Shown one piece after another: positions 1-10,858 of a stretch of DNA of 64,000 nucleotides. Source of the stretch: Hysterium pulicare CBS 123377 (Eukaryota; Ascomycota; Dothideomycetes; Hysteriales; Hysteriaceae); assembly GCA_000467715.1 (NCBI GenBank), contig AJFK01000060.1, forward strand, positions 1 through 64,000, in the 5' to 3' direction. A program made the translations under genes and the position numbers. Position 1 is the stretch's first letter; every line of letters starts with the position of its first letter. Under the pieces are notes generated by a model. It was not told the origin of the DNA, did no database searches, and saw only the letters and a program-made list of their open reading frames with translations.

Positions 1-310
1 TAAAGTAGCTTATAGCTTTCTTTAATATTATTATTATTAATAGTTTAAATTTTATTAAATTAAAGAAATATATATTATAAATATAAAAACTTACTTTTTT
101 AATATAAAAGCTTTTTATAATTTTTTTTAATCTATACTAGTATATTAATAGTATAGCTTAAGTATTTATATATAAGCTTAAATAAAGTATATAAAAATAA
201 TTTTCTTTACTAGGTAGTTTTATAGTAGTGTTTCTTTTATAGTTAAATAAGCTTAGTATACTGTTTTAAAGATTTCCTAAGTTTAATTGTTGGCTTACTA
301 AGAATCTTAA
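1..310. other. AT-rich, gene-free block at the window edge
   Basis: This stretch is strongly AT-rich, with runs of TA, TTTAAT and ATTATTATTA, unlike the balanced composition that begins near 310. No open frame or motif is visible. Such blocks in Pezizomycotina are often old repeats altered by repeat-induced point mutation, but with 300 bases and no recognisable element that remains a guess. Confidence 0.5.
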
Positions 311-319
311 TCTATCTAG

Positions 320-1310
320 GTTCGTGCCACCAAAATCTTATACCCTAGTCTACTAATGCTAGTAGTCGCTGCTACAATCTCCTCATCCTTCACTATCCAA
401 CCCAAGCTCTTCGCAATAATGTTTGATGCAACTTGTCGTAGCCCCTTATTACTGTTGAGAGATAATTTAAAGATTATATGCAATTGCTTTAGTATATGCG
501 GGAGAGTAACTATACGTGACGTAAGTTTCCAAGAATTTAGATTTCACTAGTTCTTTGATGCCAGGGATTACATATTTGTCCGCAATAGCATACATTTCAG
601 GTCTTCGGAACTGCCCCTTCAGGCACCTTCGGGACATTATATACAAGATCGACGAAGGCGAGGAGTGCGGCTTTGCATTCGCTCGACACCTCGTCGAGGG
701 CATAAAATTGATACCTTTGCCATTTTTGAAGATCTGAAGCGTTGAGTTACTAACTGAGAGCGTATTCAAGGGTTCATATTACCTGGAGTGTAGCAAGGTT
801 CGCGGCAATCTAACCTGCACGAAACGTATGTATGGGAGACATCTACTTCAGCGAGGTCAGAATCTCTCGACACTCATTATTGCCTACAGTCAGTTTCTGG
901 TTCCGGTCATAATATGGATCAAGTATGTTAGGAATATCGGGACCCGTAGGGTATTGAGGTCGAGAACCACGAAGGTGGAATGGATCGCCACCTGCAAGAG
1001 TAGGCTGTGAGAATCGGGGCCTGAATTCTAGGATCTGAACGACTTCAGCAGTAGTGTCCGGTTGATCCGACAGAATCTCAGCATGAATTTGAGGTGGAGT
1101 GTAGTCGAGTGTATAGAAGAAGTCAACCATGCGCTTCACGAGTGTTTCTTCCTCTTCCGATAAGATTATTTAACCTTCTGCTGCCTCCTTGCCGAAATTG
1201 CGTGCTTTGAGAAAGTACGCTGACTGAGCGCAAATGATCGCCTTATGGACCTCGTAAACGTCTCTGCCACAGATAATCTTGAAGTCTCAGAACTCTTTCG
1301 ATGCAAAGAG
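320..1310 (-). pseudogene. Decayed BTB/POZ domain gene (left outlier of the BTB family)
   Basis: Reading the minus strand, pieces of a BTB/POZ protein follow one another in the right order. There is a core with DFKIICGRDVYEVHKAIIC near 1265-1300, a VKRMVDFFYTLDY segment near 1110-1140, a MYAIADKYVIPGIKELVKSKF helix near 515-580, and a KGLR...IVKDEE...YKIL tail near 320-440. The pieces lie in different frames and are broken by stops, for example just before DFKII and after KEAAEG, so no continuous product is possible. It shares the scaffold of the BTB genes at 4.9-11.7 kb, but I do not see their Cys/His-rich module. Its 3' end abuts the AT-rich block. I could not identify the first exon with confidence. 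Confidence 0.75.
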
Positions 1311-1630
1311 GGAGGGATATCTTAATGGAACGCTGAGCATATATCACAGCAAGTTTATTTATATCGCCGTACTTGAACATTCTTTAAGTGGCTATTAAGG
1401 CCTTTTCCTAGGTTACAGACTGTTTACCATTTCATATAGTTCCAAGCTCGATTTGACGATCATAATCTTTGCCGAGTGCGCTATATTGTCATTGTAAGAA
1501 ACATGGCCTAGGACGACGCTTGCGAGAACTATACTTACCTGTCATAATATGCCCTTAGCCAACCATTACTTCCAAATTTCGATTCATTACTTGAAGGCCC
1601 TTCACCGTCCACACCTAGGTCACTGGAGTG

Positions 1631-2965
1631 CTAACTATCTTGGTTGACCGGGTTAAAGTCGTTAGGCGAGAAGGCGTTCTTAGTGTTTCGGATTATACTT
1701 TTAATGAAGTACATGTCCGCTAAAGGTCTGTATAGTAGAAGACAGGCCCCAACTATACCCAAGGAAGATTCAATCAAAGGCCAGTATACTATAGGCGCTA
1801 GATAGTCTGTTCAAAATTAGATTTGCCGAATTCTAGAGACAGTGTACTGGATGCTGTGTTACATGGCAGATCTAGATCTCCGTTGTTATCCACGAACATC
1901 TTGTCATCTACAAGTGGTTAGCAAGATAAGTATTACCGGGATTGTCAGATTACACGTACACGTTTTGAGAGTGGCAGATTGATATAAAGCTCTGGTAAGA
2001 CTAGCGGCTGTAGTCCTGAACTTAAAGTATTAGTTCATTGTCCATTTTAATTATGAATTCAAAGGGCTTACAAAGCTCCCATGAAAAACATACAGAAGAC
2101 ACCAATCTTCTTGCTTAACTTCAGACGCATTTTCCAAACTAATAACATGTTAGCCACGCTAGTGCTCTTCAGAATGATAAGTATAATCGCAATACTTATT
2201 GGAACCGGAATGAACAATATAATTACGTCCAGCACTATATCGGAATATACCTGACTTAAGAACATTTTGGTCTCATCAATACAAGTGCTTGTCAAAGGCG
2301 GATTGGGTATCAACTCCGAGTTGACGGGACTGCATTTAAAAAGATTAGCGAAGAAGAATGAAATGGTCCAAATCAGCGCTAGGACGATCAGGCTTATGTT
2401 GATCATGCTAAATGTACGGGACCCCCAGCCACCGAATACACGGAGATAGAAGAGTAGAACTGAGACTTTTGTTGGGCCGATGCTTAATATTTGAGTCAAT
2501 TCATTAGCGTAGAGTGTCTACGAGAAGTGAGTTTTCAGGCATGATACTGCATATATGTTCCACAGGAACCAGCTTGCAACTTACCTTTTGAAATATATAG
2601 TAACGTTCGTCATAATAAAAGTATCCTCCATCTGAATTATATGGAAGATGCTGCGCCAAATCTCCCGCGGAGGCACCTAATTCGTTAGTTGTATTACTTT
2701 AAAATTTCTACTTTCCGATTTAACGATTGACTCACCGATAACAAGAAGTATAGCTGTCGCAATACATAATGCCTATGACCTTGTCAGATATTGCACGCCA
2801 AATGAACGATATACGTCATACCAAAGCGCAAATAATGGTCCAATCATCCCAGAGAAGTTGCATCTTCGTTTTCCGCCGAGCAAGAAAGCGCAACGCTACA
2901 GCCGCGGTAGGTAGTGTAGCAAACACCGCGGCGAGAGCATGCATTTTCCCGGGTGACTCGCCCAT
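1631..2965 (-). CDS. Fungal rhodopsin-domain (PTH11-like) integral membrane protein, 309 aa
   Basis: Eight exons can be joined with clean GT...AG introns of 49-67 nt and matching phases: 2965-2822, 2772-2736, 2676-2585, 2517-2196, 2138-2072, 2015-1960, 1907-1863 and 1797-1631. The product reads like the fungal seven-helix rhodopsin-domain family (PF20684). It has ALRFLARRK followed by WDDW near the N-terminus, the TKVSVLLFYLRVF helix, a FFANLFKCSPV segment, a VYSDIVLDVIILFIPVPIIWKM helix pair, and a C-terminal VYWPLIESSLGIVGACL segment followed by RPL. The family includes PTH11-type putative receptors in the plasma membrane; the ligand is unknown. The introns carry GCTAAC-like branch sites, for example in intron 4. 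The start is the first ATG after an in-frame stop; an upstream exon cannot be excluded. The protein is somewhat short for the family and has a brief N-terminus. No frame break was found, so it looks functional. Confidence 0.75.
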
Positions 2966-4040
2966 TGGATTGACGTGGAGCTTTTTGATAAAAATAAATC
3001 GGGAGATGGCTCATGGGCAGAACATTTACTGTTCTAACGTGGACTCTAATTGAGAGGCGAAATAGGTGTCTATAGAGATAATCACGTGCTTCATAGGTTC
3101 TAGATTGGAGTTGGTTGCTGTAATGCTTTCGAGCACGGGATCTTGAGTGTTGGGGCTGGATATCCATCCTTCTTGCAGGTGCCGGGCCTTTATTAGAACG
3201 GCAACACTGATGCCTGTGGCCTTATAAGTGCGTGGCTAGTATTCAATGAGATTCGGCAAATAGCCTGGAGTATAAATTAACTTCTCCCCCTTTCGCTGGG
3301 CGATCCGAGTGCGTGGATTCTGGACTAGATTACGGGGGTGACATAGTGTTGGGCTTGCAATTAATATATTGGCGTGAAGCAACCCAAGGCGTTTGCTGCG
3401 CCTCATGGTAATCTATGCCGATGCCTGCACCACCCAAGCGCTCGCTGTATATATATTAATTGCGTTGTTTGTTGAGCGCGTAAAGAGCCAATGTGATTAC
3501 CGATCCAACAGTTGTAAATTTGCCTACAACCCTGTACCATGCTCAACACTGCTACTCTCTTAAGGCGTCGTGGTCAGCAAATACTTGTAAAACTGGGAAT
3601 CTCAAATAACCGTCCATGTTCCTATTTGGATTGCGAAGTTTCAGCAAATCAGTTAGCGTAAATAATTTTTGGTCAAAGATGTGTGCATATTTTTCCAGGC
3701 AAAGGAATCGTCGATGTCAGTAGTTCGCCCTCTAATCAAATCCTTCAGATAATTAATATCAAATTCTAACGTAGGCGCTACGATCACTTCCGAGGATAAC
3801 TACAATATATCCCGTACTAAGAACTACGCCGCACTATAGGAGGAAACATGATGAGAATCGGCTTTAAGACGAGCCTTCGTGAGCATAACTTAACGATATC
3901 TATAAAACTACCTCCGTCTGAAGACATATCAAGATAGTCACTTTCATTTCCGACCCACCCTCAACTAAAAGACATACTTTCGCACCTAGTTTACTTATTC
4001 AAATCCTATCCCGTTAACCACTTGACGCCAATTCTCTATC
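2966..4040. other. Intergenic region
   Basis: No gene is supported here. The stretch is moderately AT-rich, with a TATATATATTAATT run near 3450. It contains the presumed promoters of the membrane-protein gene (minus strand) and of the small secreted protein gene that starts at 4041. Confidence 0.4.
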
Positions 4041-4303
4041 ATGAAAACACTTCACTGCTTGATTTCGCTGTCCCTTCTCTTCGGCTCTGCAATTGCCCTG
4101 CCGAGCAAACCCGGGAGTTTCAGTGAGCGGCACAAGACGTCGACCTCCTAAGCATTCACTAAGTCTTCATAGTACCTTCACCGGTCTCTCGCGGAGACGG
4201 AATTGCAGGAAATACAGAAAATGCAGGCCATGAAGACCTCCCCCTTCCATGGCCAGAGCCAAATCCCCAACACCACAAATGCTGGCCGAAACCTCACTGC
4301 TAG
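4041..4303 (+). CDS. Small secreted cysteine-containing protein, 70 aa (effector-like)
   Basis: Two exons, 4041-4122 and 4173-4303, are joined by a 50-nt intron that starts GTGAGC, carries a CACTAAG branch-like site and ends CATAG. The N-terminus MKTLHCLISLSLLFGSAIA is a typical signal peptide, with predicted cleavage before LPSKPG. The mature part is about 51 residues, rich in Pro, Asn and His, and ends HHKCWPKPHC with its only two cysteines close to the C-terminus. I do not recognise the family. Small secreted proteins of this kind are often classed as candidate effectors or signalling peptides, but nothing here fixes a role. Without splicing, the first frame would stop after 36 residues. 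The gene stands alone between the membrane-protein gene and the BTB cluster. Confidence 0.55.
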
Positions 4304-4881
4304 TATCTTGTTTGCTGAAATGGGTCTACACTATTGAGTCGAGGTGATGCAGAAGGGAAGAATGAAGAAGGAAAAAAAGTTTGGAAAGTGTGGAAATAGT
4401 ACTCGGAGCATGGATAACATTGCTGTGTCTGAAATAGATTGAAATTCTTCGTTCTTTGTTAGATGCATCAAAAATTATAAATTTTGCGGGCAAACTTTTA
4501 TTCGTCATATTCCTCTAGCATCTCTAGTGTACCAGATGACCTAACACAAAAAGACGTACGCAAGTGAACCTCCCATAAGCCCAAAAGACCTCTAATTGGT
4601 GCACGAGCTTGTGTCTTAAGAACCATCGTGATCCTAACTCCAGCTAGATACTGGGACATCTAAGGCGAAGTCTAGAAGCTGTTCCAAAGTTTGAGAATTT
4701 CGAATGCTAGGTTTGGTTGTTCCTTCAATAGGCAAGTAAAGTGAATTTCGGACGGAGGCGGTCTGAACAGTGCAGGTGATGAATCATTCACTCGGTGAAT
4801 CTTGTTTGGTACTTTTGGCTTGCAGAGCGTCTAGCTACCACTCCTTCCCGCGGCTGCAACCCGGAGTTGGCCTCAGCCTCT
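4304..4881. other. Intergenic region
   Basis: This is the convergent gap between the small secreted protein gene and the first intact BTB gene. I see no open frame worth calling and no repeat. It should hold both 3' untranslated regions. Confidence 0.4.
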
Positions 4882-5904
4882 TCAGCGCCACCCTTTATCC
4901 TTCGATTTTGACTTCAGCAGCCCAAAGGCCAATCCGTTGAACTCCATCATCAGTGCCTCGACCGCGGGCTTCTCAAGGAGCTGCATATGGCTTGAGATAG
5001 TATTCACAACCAAGTCCCGTAGTCCTTTGTCCTCTTCCGGTGTGGTCTCAAACGCAATACTAGCCGCAGCTGGAAAGCTTGGATCATTCCAGAAGTACTT
5101 GACCGCCCGAGCAAACTTCTCCATTGCCAGCTCCTTCATCCCAACAATCTGGTACTTGTCCGCGATTTGATACATTTTCGTGTGGTCGACAAGTTGAGAA
5201 GCTTGGTAGTTCGCTGGAGCATTTTCTGGTAGAGAGGGAGACTCTGATTGGGAAGGATCGCAGATGTCGCACCTAAACCTGACGCAATTGCTATGGCAAT
5301 TGAAAGTACATTGATGATGTTGGCACACTTGCATGGTGCAAGCTCCGAGGTTTCCGAATGGGCTTTGGGTAGCACGGCAGGTATGGCCGTAGCCGTTAAT
5401 ATCACGCTCAGCGTTAGGGACTTGGAATATGCTCTGGGGTCGTAGAGGGACCGGATTTCCAGCCCTAGCTTTTTTGCTCTTTGGGGTTGAGCTTTTATCG
5501 TCCTCTTTACGTTCGTCTGCCGAGTCTATAGGATGGTAATCGCCCTCGTAGAAGTATTGCAGCATCAATTTGACGATTTCGGGCTCATCATCAAACGTAA
5601 CTTTGTCCTTATCTATGGTCTAGACAATAAGTTAGGGACCCAGCAACAGGAACGCCCCTCCAGCGCTGGGGCATATAACTCTTACCGTGTTAAAATTTTC
5701 ACGCTTAGCAAAGAAGTCCGATCGGGGAAATATAACGGCCTTGTGTACCCTATGGACATCGGAGCCGCACACAAGAGTGAGGTCGGAATAGTCTCCAGAG
5801 ATCAAAAGACTGCCGCCGGTTAGCTCTTCGCGGTTTAGGATTGCCCCGCCGACAACTCACCCTTTGATAGAGTCCTTGAAATACTTATGAGACTCGTTCG
5901 CCAT
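4882..5904 (-). CDS. BTB/POZ protein with Cys/His-rich module, 301 aa
   Basis: Three exons, 5904-5861, 5809-5686 and 5619-4882, join in frame. The N-terminal part (about residues 15-90) is a BTB/POZ domain with YSDLTLVCGSDVHRVHKAV and IVKLMLQYFYEGDY. BTB domains mediate dimerisation and often adapt substrates to Cul3 ubiquitin ligases; the partner here is unknown. Residues 135-176 form a compact Cys/His-rich segment. It begins HTC and then follows C-x4-C-x-H-H-x-C-x3-C-x3-C-x2-F-x-C-x2-C (Cys150, 155, 160, 164, 168, 173 and 176), which looks like a metal-binding fold I cannot name. The C-terminal third (MYQIADKYQIVGMKELA ... TTPEEDKGLRDLV) is the helical tail seen in all copies here. The start ATG at 5904 is supported by the matching start and intron phases of the paralogue at 7420-8783. 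The gene looks intact. Confidence 0.8.
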
Positions 5905-6187
5905 TTTGGATGTATAAAAAAGAGCAGATATGACGAGCGCTGGAGATTTAGGGAGTAAATTGGAGCCTTGCGTTGCAAAGTTCCGAAGCCGAAAGGCTGT
6001 GTGCCGTCGGGCGGCTACAGGGCTTGCACGTGACTTACCGTGCCACCATGCCTATCGCGGGCACTGGCAGAATAGCTTCAACTAAGGCCGAACACAATCA
6101 AGAAGCAAATCAAGTCCTCTATACAAGATAGCAATCATCCCGAATTCTTGGGTAGTCCAGACTGAATTAAGCGCCACATAAAACTCT

Positions 6188-7077
6188 TCATACAGATGAC
6201 TGAGACCTCTGCTTCCAACCATGCTCCCGAGTCTTCTGCTTCAACAACCCATAAGCAAGCCCATTAGACTCCACCATTACTTCCTCAATCCCCGGTTGCT
6301 CAAGCAACTCCATATGCGCAGAAATCGTCGGAACCACTATATCACGAAGTCCCCTATCGCTCTCAAGCGTACTTTCAAATACAACTATCGCAGCTTCAGG
6401 AAAGCTAGCATCATCCCAAGAATGCACACCAGCTTCCTTCAACTTCTCGACCACCAGATCCTTCAGCTCTAGGATGTTGTATTTGTCTGCGATGGCATAC
6501 ACCTTCGCATTAGTAACTAATTGGTTTCCCTCCTGCTCAGCCTGGATCTTGCGCGTGAGGCATGTGAACACTACGCATTTGCTTGAGCATCATTTTTCAC
6601 ATTCGTGATGTCGGCATAGCTCTTTCTTATAGTACTTAATACTACCTTCCCAAGGGTCCGATCAGTTCTGGCAAGTATGTGGGAAGTTCACCCTCAAGTT
6701 TTGGTTTGCCAGTGACGCTGGGCTTCGAGCATCCTTGCGTAGTTCGACGGGATTTTAGTCGGTTTCGTAGAGATATTCGAGCATCAGCTTCACGATCGCT
6801 GGCTCGTCTTCTTGGAGGGCGACTTTCTTTTCCAAGGCTTCTTTAGCCCATCCGTCGGCTATCTTTGCGAGAATGGAGGATCTGGGGCAAACGATTGCTT
6901 TGTGTACGGCGTAGGTGTCGCTGCCGCAGATTATGGTGAAGTCGGAATACTTGCCTTGGTTAGAAGGCTGTTGGGCTGTTAGTGTCAAGTGAGAGAAAGA
7001 GAAGATTCGTGGGGGATATGGACGATTTACCCTTGGATAGAATCCATGAAATGATTATGCGCTTCTTTGGTGGCCAT
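6188..7077 (-). pseudogene. Broken BTB/POZ gene of the tandem family
   Basis: The order of parts matches the intact neighbours. There is a first exon at 7077 (MATKEAHNHFMDSIQG), a BTB core (KYSDFTIICGSDTYAVHKAIV), the HTC and CRHHEC...C...C..F.C remains of the Cys/His-rich module, and the helical tail (VYAIADKYNILELKDLVVEK ... DRGLRDIV). The copy is damaged. There is a one-base shift near the beginning of exon 2 (close to 6975). Three in-frame stops follow: one right after YETD near 6757, one near 6675 and one inside the Cys/His module near 6590. Between the stops the frame is unbroken for long distances, so the inactivation looks fairly recent. Two uninterrupted stretches, 6755-6988 and 6188-6571, could still be mistaken for genes. 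Confidence 0.75.
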
Positions 7078-7419
7078 GATGATTTGAGCAGTAAGCGTAA
7101 CGATAGTTGAGAGTAAAATACTTGATGCACATGGCACTCGCCTTATAACCTTTGGAAATGTTTGACTTGGGATGATGTGAATCATGTCTTAAAGGAGTTG
7201 ACACTGAGGAAATTCTGAAATACTGTTTGAAGAATACATAAAGAATCCCTTTTCTCAACATCCTCAAGTCATAGTCAACTCACTCAGATATATCGTGGCT
7301 CCACGCGAGGACGCCAAATGGACTTAAAACTTGTCGTAGAGTCTGATTGAACTATGGAAACAAACTACACCGTGAGAGACAATCTCGCCGCAAGAGCCAC
7401 TTCGGCCCCCTTGTCTTAC

Positions 7420-8783
7420 CTAACTCTGCATACATTCCGAATTGCACCGGACTTGCCTATTCTTTTCCTTCAACAATCCCAATACCATCTCAGGATATTC
7501 CATAATAAATGCCTCGACCGCGGGTTTCTCCAACAATGCATCACGATCCGAAAGCGTCTTGAGCACCACGTTTCTCAGTCCCATATCAGCATCCGGTGTA
7601 GTCGAGAAGACCACATGCGCAGCAGCCGTGAACAGCTCGGAGTCCCAAAAGGCTTCGCATGCAAGCGAGAACTTCATAATAGCCAGTTGCTTGAGGTCCA
7701 GGACGTTGTACTTGTCGCCGATTTCATAGACCTTGGCGTGCGTGACTAGTTGATCTGGGTTATTTGCGGGAAGAATGGCGGTGGTGGAGGTCGAATCGCA
7801 CTTGGAACATGTGAAGTTTTGACAATCCAAGCTGCAGTTCAGACCGCAGGTGTGGTGTGGGCATAGCACCTTAATGCAAAGCTTCCTGCTGAACCTAGTC
7901 CAGATGTCTTGATTTACCCCTTCGCAAGTATGAGGAAAGGTCTGGTATGTCATATCGCAGCCACCCGTCGCGCTATCCGAAGGAATGATTTGAGCTGTAG
8001 GAAGAGTGTTCGGGAGCCCGAGGTCGGAACGAATCTGTGATAGTCGAGCATATGCGGTTGGCGGGAGAGGACGGCGGCTCACAGCCGGATACACTCCTGG
8101 GCCCGTTGCCATGGAGAACGTGGGAGGCACATAAGAGCATGGAAACCCTCCCGGGGGAGCAAAAACGTAGCCGGGAGGTAGAAAGTGAGTCGGACGGGTG
8201 CTTGAAGCAGGTTGATAAGAAGGGAACATTGAATAAGGGCGGAACATAGCATTCGCATTCGCGAGACGGTTAGACAAGTGATCCACGGCAGAGGTTGGGT
8301 CTTGAGCCGACGAACCCAATAGGTGTGGATGCCAAGCTGGATTCGGAGGCTGACTATAAGCGTGATTCATTGGTAGGGCAGGCTCCTCTCCGGGTAGAAA
8401 CGGCTCATAATCAGCCTCATAGAGGAAATGAAGCATTAATTTGACGATAGTCGGGTCATCTCCAACTAAGGTAATCTTGTTCTCTTTCGCTTCCTGGGTG
8501 GAGACTCCCGTTAGGCCTCTCCCACTGCTCTATCTCGAAGAGATGAAGTGAAGACATACCTGTCCAAACTTAACAGCATTGGCAAAGTATTGCGATCGAG
8601 TGCAGACGACCGCCTTGTGTACAGCGTAGGTATTGGTCCCACAAATGATTTTGAAGTCGGAATATTCGCCCGAGGCAAAGAGACTGCAGTGGATAAGGTT
8701 AGCTTAGCGGGTAATGCGATAGTGACTCATGATGTCTACCCTTTAATTGAGCTTATGAAGCTGTTTTGGAATTCTTTTGCCAT
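7420..8783 (-). CDS. BTB/POZ protein with Pro-rich linker and Cys/His-rich module, 413 aa
   Basis: Exons 8783-8740, 8683-8560 and 8493-7420 join in frame. Exons 1 and 2 are 44 and 124 nt, exactly as in the gene at 4882-5904, which supports both models. The BTB domain (about residues 15-90) has EYSDFKIICGTNTYAVHKAVV and IVKLMLHFLYEADY. It is followed by a linker of about 150 residues rich in Pro, Ser and Tyr. Then comes the Cys/His-rich module at residues 262-288 with the same spacing as in the neighbour (Cys262, 267, 272, 276, 280, 285 and 288; His269 and 270). The tail has VYEIGDKYNVLDLKQLA and TTPDADMGLRNVV. The linker is much longer than in the other copies. No stop or frame break is seen. 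Function unknown; a role as a dimeric adaptor is inferred from the BTB domain only. Confidence 0.8.
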
Positions 8784-8796
8784 AGTGTTGGTGTTG

Positions 8797-8821
8797 GGAG
8801 GAGAGAGAGAGAGAGAGAGAG
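8797..8821. repeat. GA/CT dinucleotide tract in a gene leader
   Basis: About eleven GA repeats (CT on the coding strand) lie within 40 bases upstream of the start codon of the BTB gene 7420-8783. Pyrimidine-rich CT tracts just 5' of start codons are common in fungal promoters and leaders. Confidence 0.7.
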
Positions 8822-9543
8822 TAGTGGAATGGGGGGAAGGTGGTGGGAGGAGAAGGAGTTAAAGTAGTGGAGCGGAGATGAGATTGAGTGTGAGTGAAGC
8901 GAAAGAGTAGAGTAGATTTAAAAGCCTTCACCGCTTCACATCAGATGACGGAACTACGAAACGCCGAGCGTTGTCCAAAGGCACTCAACGGAGGTCGCCA
9001 CGGTCTGCCGAAATCATTCGAGCTGTGTTACGAATCTCAAATCCAGTTCCCTACTTTACCCTGTGCGGGAGGATAATAGACTTTATCAGAATAATTTTAT
9101 ATATGCGAAGAGTCACGAACATTAATAAAGAATTAACACAGCAGTTTTTTGAAAATAGAGGAACGTTCAATGCTTCGTCAACGCTGGACCTACCGTCCAC
9201 AGTAGGGGGCATAGTTATTGTTGTGGAGAAAGGAAACAATCACCCCCATCAAGTACTAGACCCCAAGATAACATCGTCGTAACGATTACCGTCAGAAATG
9301 CAAATGATATCTTGCATACCTTTTACCTTCCTTGAGCTTCAGATTGTTCGATTACTGCCACCCATATTGCCGAGACTTGTACTTCAACAGAAGAAGAGTT
9401 TGGTACAGCTCAACCACGCGTAAAGCGGTGATTATATATTTGCTCTCATTTATGGTTGATTTCGTTGATTGAGGTAGCGGCGTTGCTTTGATTTTGCGTT
9501 GAGTTCTCACTGATTCTGTTTCTTTGGTCCTGATACGCTATCG
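8822..9543. other. Intergenic region within the BTB cluster
   Basis: I see no gene here. It contains the upstream region of the BTB gene ending at 8783 and the 3' flank of the broken copy at 9544-10522. Confidence 0.4.
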
Positions 9544-10522
9544 TCACCGTTGACGACAAAAAGAGTTAATGTGCTTCAACAGGCTGAACGCCATGGCGCC
9601 GTGGTCCACCATCATCGCTTCGACCTCAGGCTTCTCAAGGAGCTGCATGTGGTTAGAAAGCGTCTCAACAATGCTATTGCGGAGCCCTTCATCGCTGTCC
9701 AGAGTAGTCGAGAAACGATTTGAGCTACCGTGGGATATTCGACAGGCTCGTCTGAATTTCCTGCTGGCTAGTGCTTTCAGACCTAGGAAGTTGTGATTGT
9801 GCGCAACTTCGTACACCTTTGCATGGGTAATGAGCTGGTCGGGTCCCTCTCCCGGAAGAGGTTGGGCTTAACCGATGCGGGCACGCATATTGGGCAGGTG
9901 AAATTTTACAATCAAATGCACAACTGGATCCGCAGCCGTGATGGGAGCAAATTTTGCAAATGTCGCAGTTGGAATACTCTGCGCCATTGATTGTCATAGT
10001 ATCGCAAGTATGAGGGAATTTTTGGCTGGGATTCGCTGCATGACCAAGAGCAGCCGCTGGCAAGCTCTCGCATCGAGACTTCCGCAACCCTTCTTCAGAA
10101 GGAAAATGTTCATAATCCTCTTCGTAAACGTACTGAAGCATCAACTGGGCATTGCTAGGCTCATCACCCACCAGCGTGATTTAGCCTTCGTTCGCCTCTA
10201 ACATCTAACAATTAGCGCATTCAACAGTCGGCGGGAAAGAAGAAGTTGTACTTGGCCGAGTTGGCAGCATTCGCGAATACACCGATCGAGAACAAATGAC
10301 GAATATATGGACATGATACGTCTCGCATCCGCAGATCATCGAGAAGTCGGAGTAGGTGCCTGGGGTGAAAAGACTGGATAGCGAGTAGTTTAGCATATGT
10401 TTTCCAGCTCAGCGCTATGTGGGCAATGAAAAGGCAAGCGATTATCCTATTCGTACGCCATTGGATTGATTGACTCACTTTTTGATTATACCCAAAAGCT
10501 CTCCGCGCGAACCCTTCGCCAT
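9544..10522 (-). pseudogene. Broken BTB/POZ gene of the tandem family
   Basis: Recognisable parts, in order on the minus strand: a start region at 10522 (MAKGSRGELLGIIKK before a GTGAGT donor); a BTB core (TYSDFSMICGCETYHVH) near 10330; LMLQYVYEEDYEHFP near 10140; the HTC and Cys/His-rich module (CDICKICSHHGC, then further Cys) near 9950-10020; and the helical tail (FLGLKALASRKF ... DEGLRNSIVETL) near 9560-9790. It is broken by a one-base shift near 10285, an in-frame TAA near 10185 and a second shift near 9870. The Cys/His module resembles the intact copies but its last cysteines are displaced. It is a clear pseudogene, more decayed than the copy at 6188-7077. Confidence 0.75.
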
Positions 10523-10858
10523 GTTGTGGGTACCGGGGGTTTTGGGTATCGGGATTGTCGAAGATGCGTGGACCAATTGGCTGAAATTAAATGCTAAGAA
10601 GATGCCGAGTCAATCACGTAATGTGTAGAACGCTTGTGTCAAAAGGCATTGAAGTAGGAAGACGATATTTGAGACAGATTGGAATGTCGGATCCAAGAGG
10701 TAAGGTATGCAGAGAATAGGGAAAGGGAAAGCGAGGCGGAGTAAATTTCACCTTACGGATGAAGCCTAATTGTGGTATGCGGATAGCTGCGAAGAGAAGT
10801 TTACCTCACAGTACAAAGGCGAACGCGATATGTAGAAAGAGAAGAGAGTTCCTGTATC
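10523..10858. other. Intergenic region within the BTB cluster
   Basis: No gene is seen. It contains the presumed promoter of the broken copy to its left and the 3' flank of the copy at 10859-11706. Confidence 0.35.
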
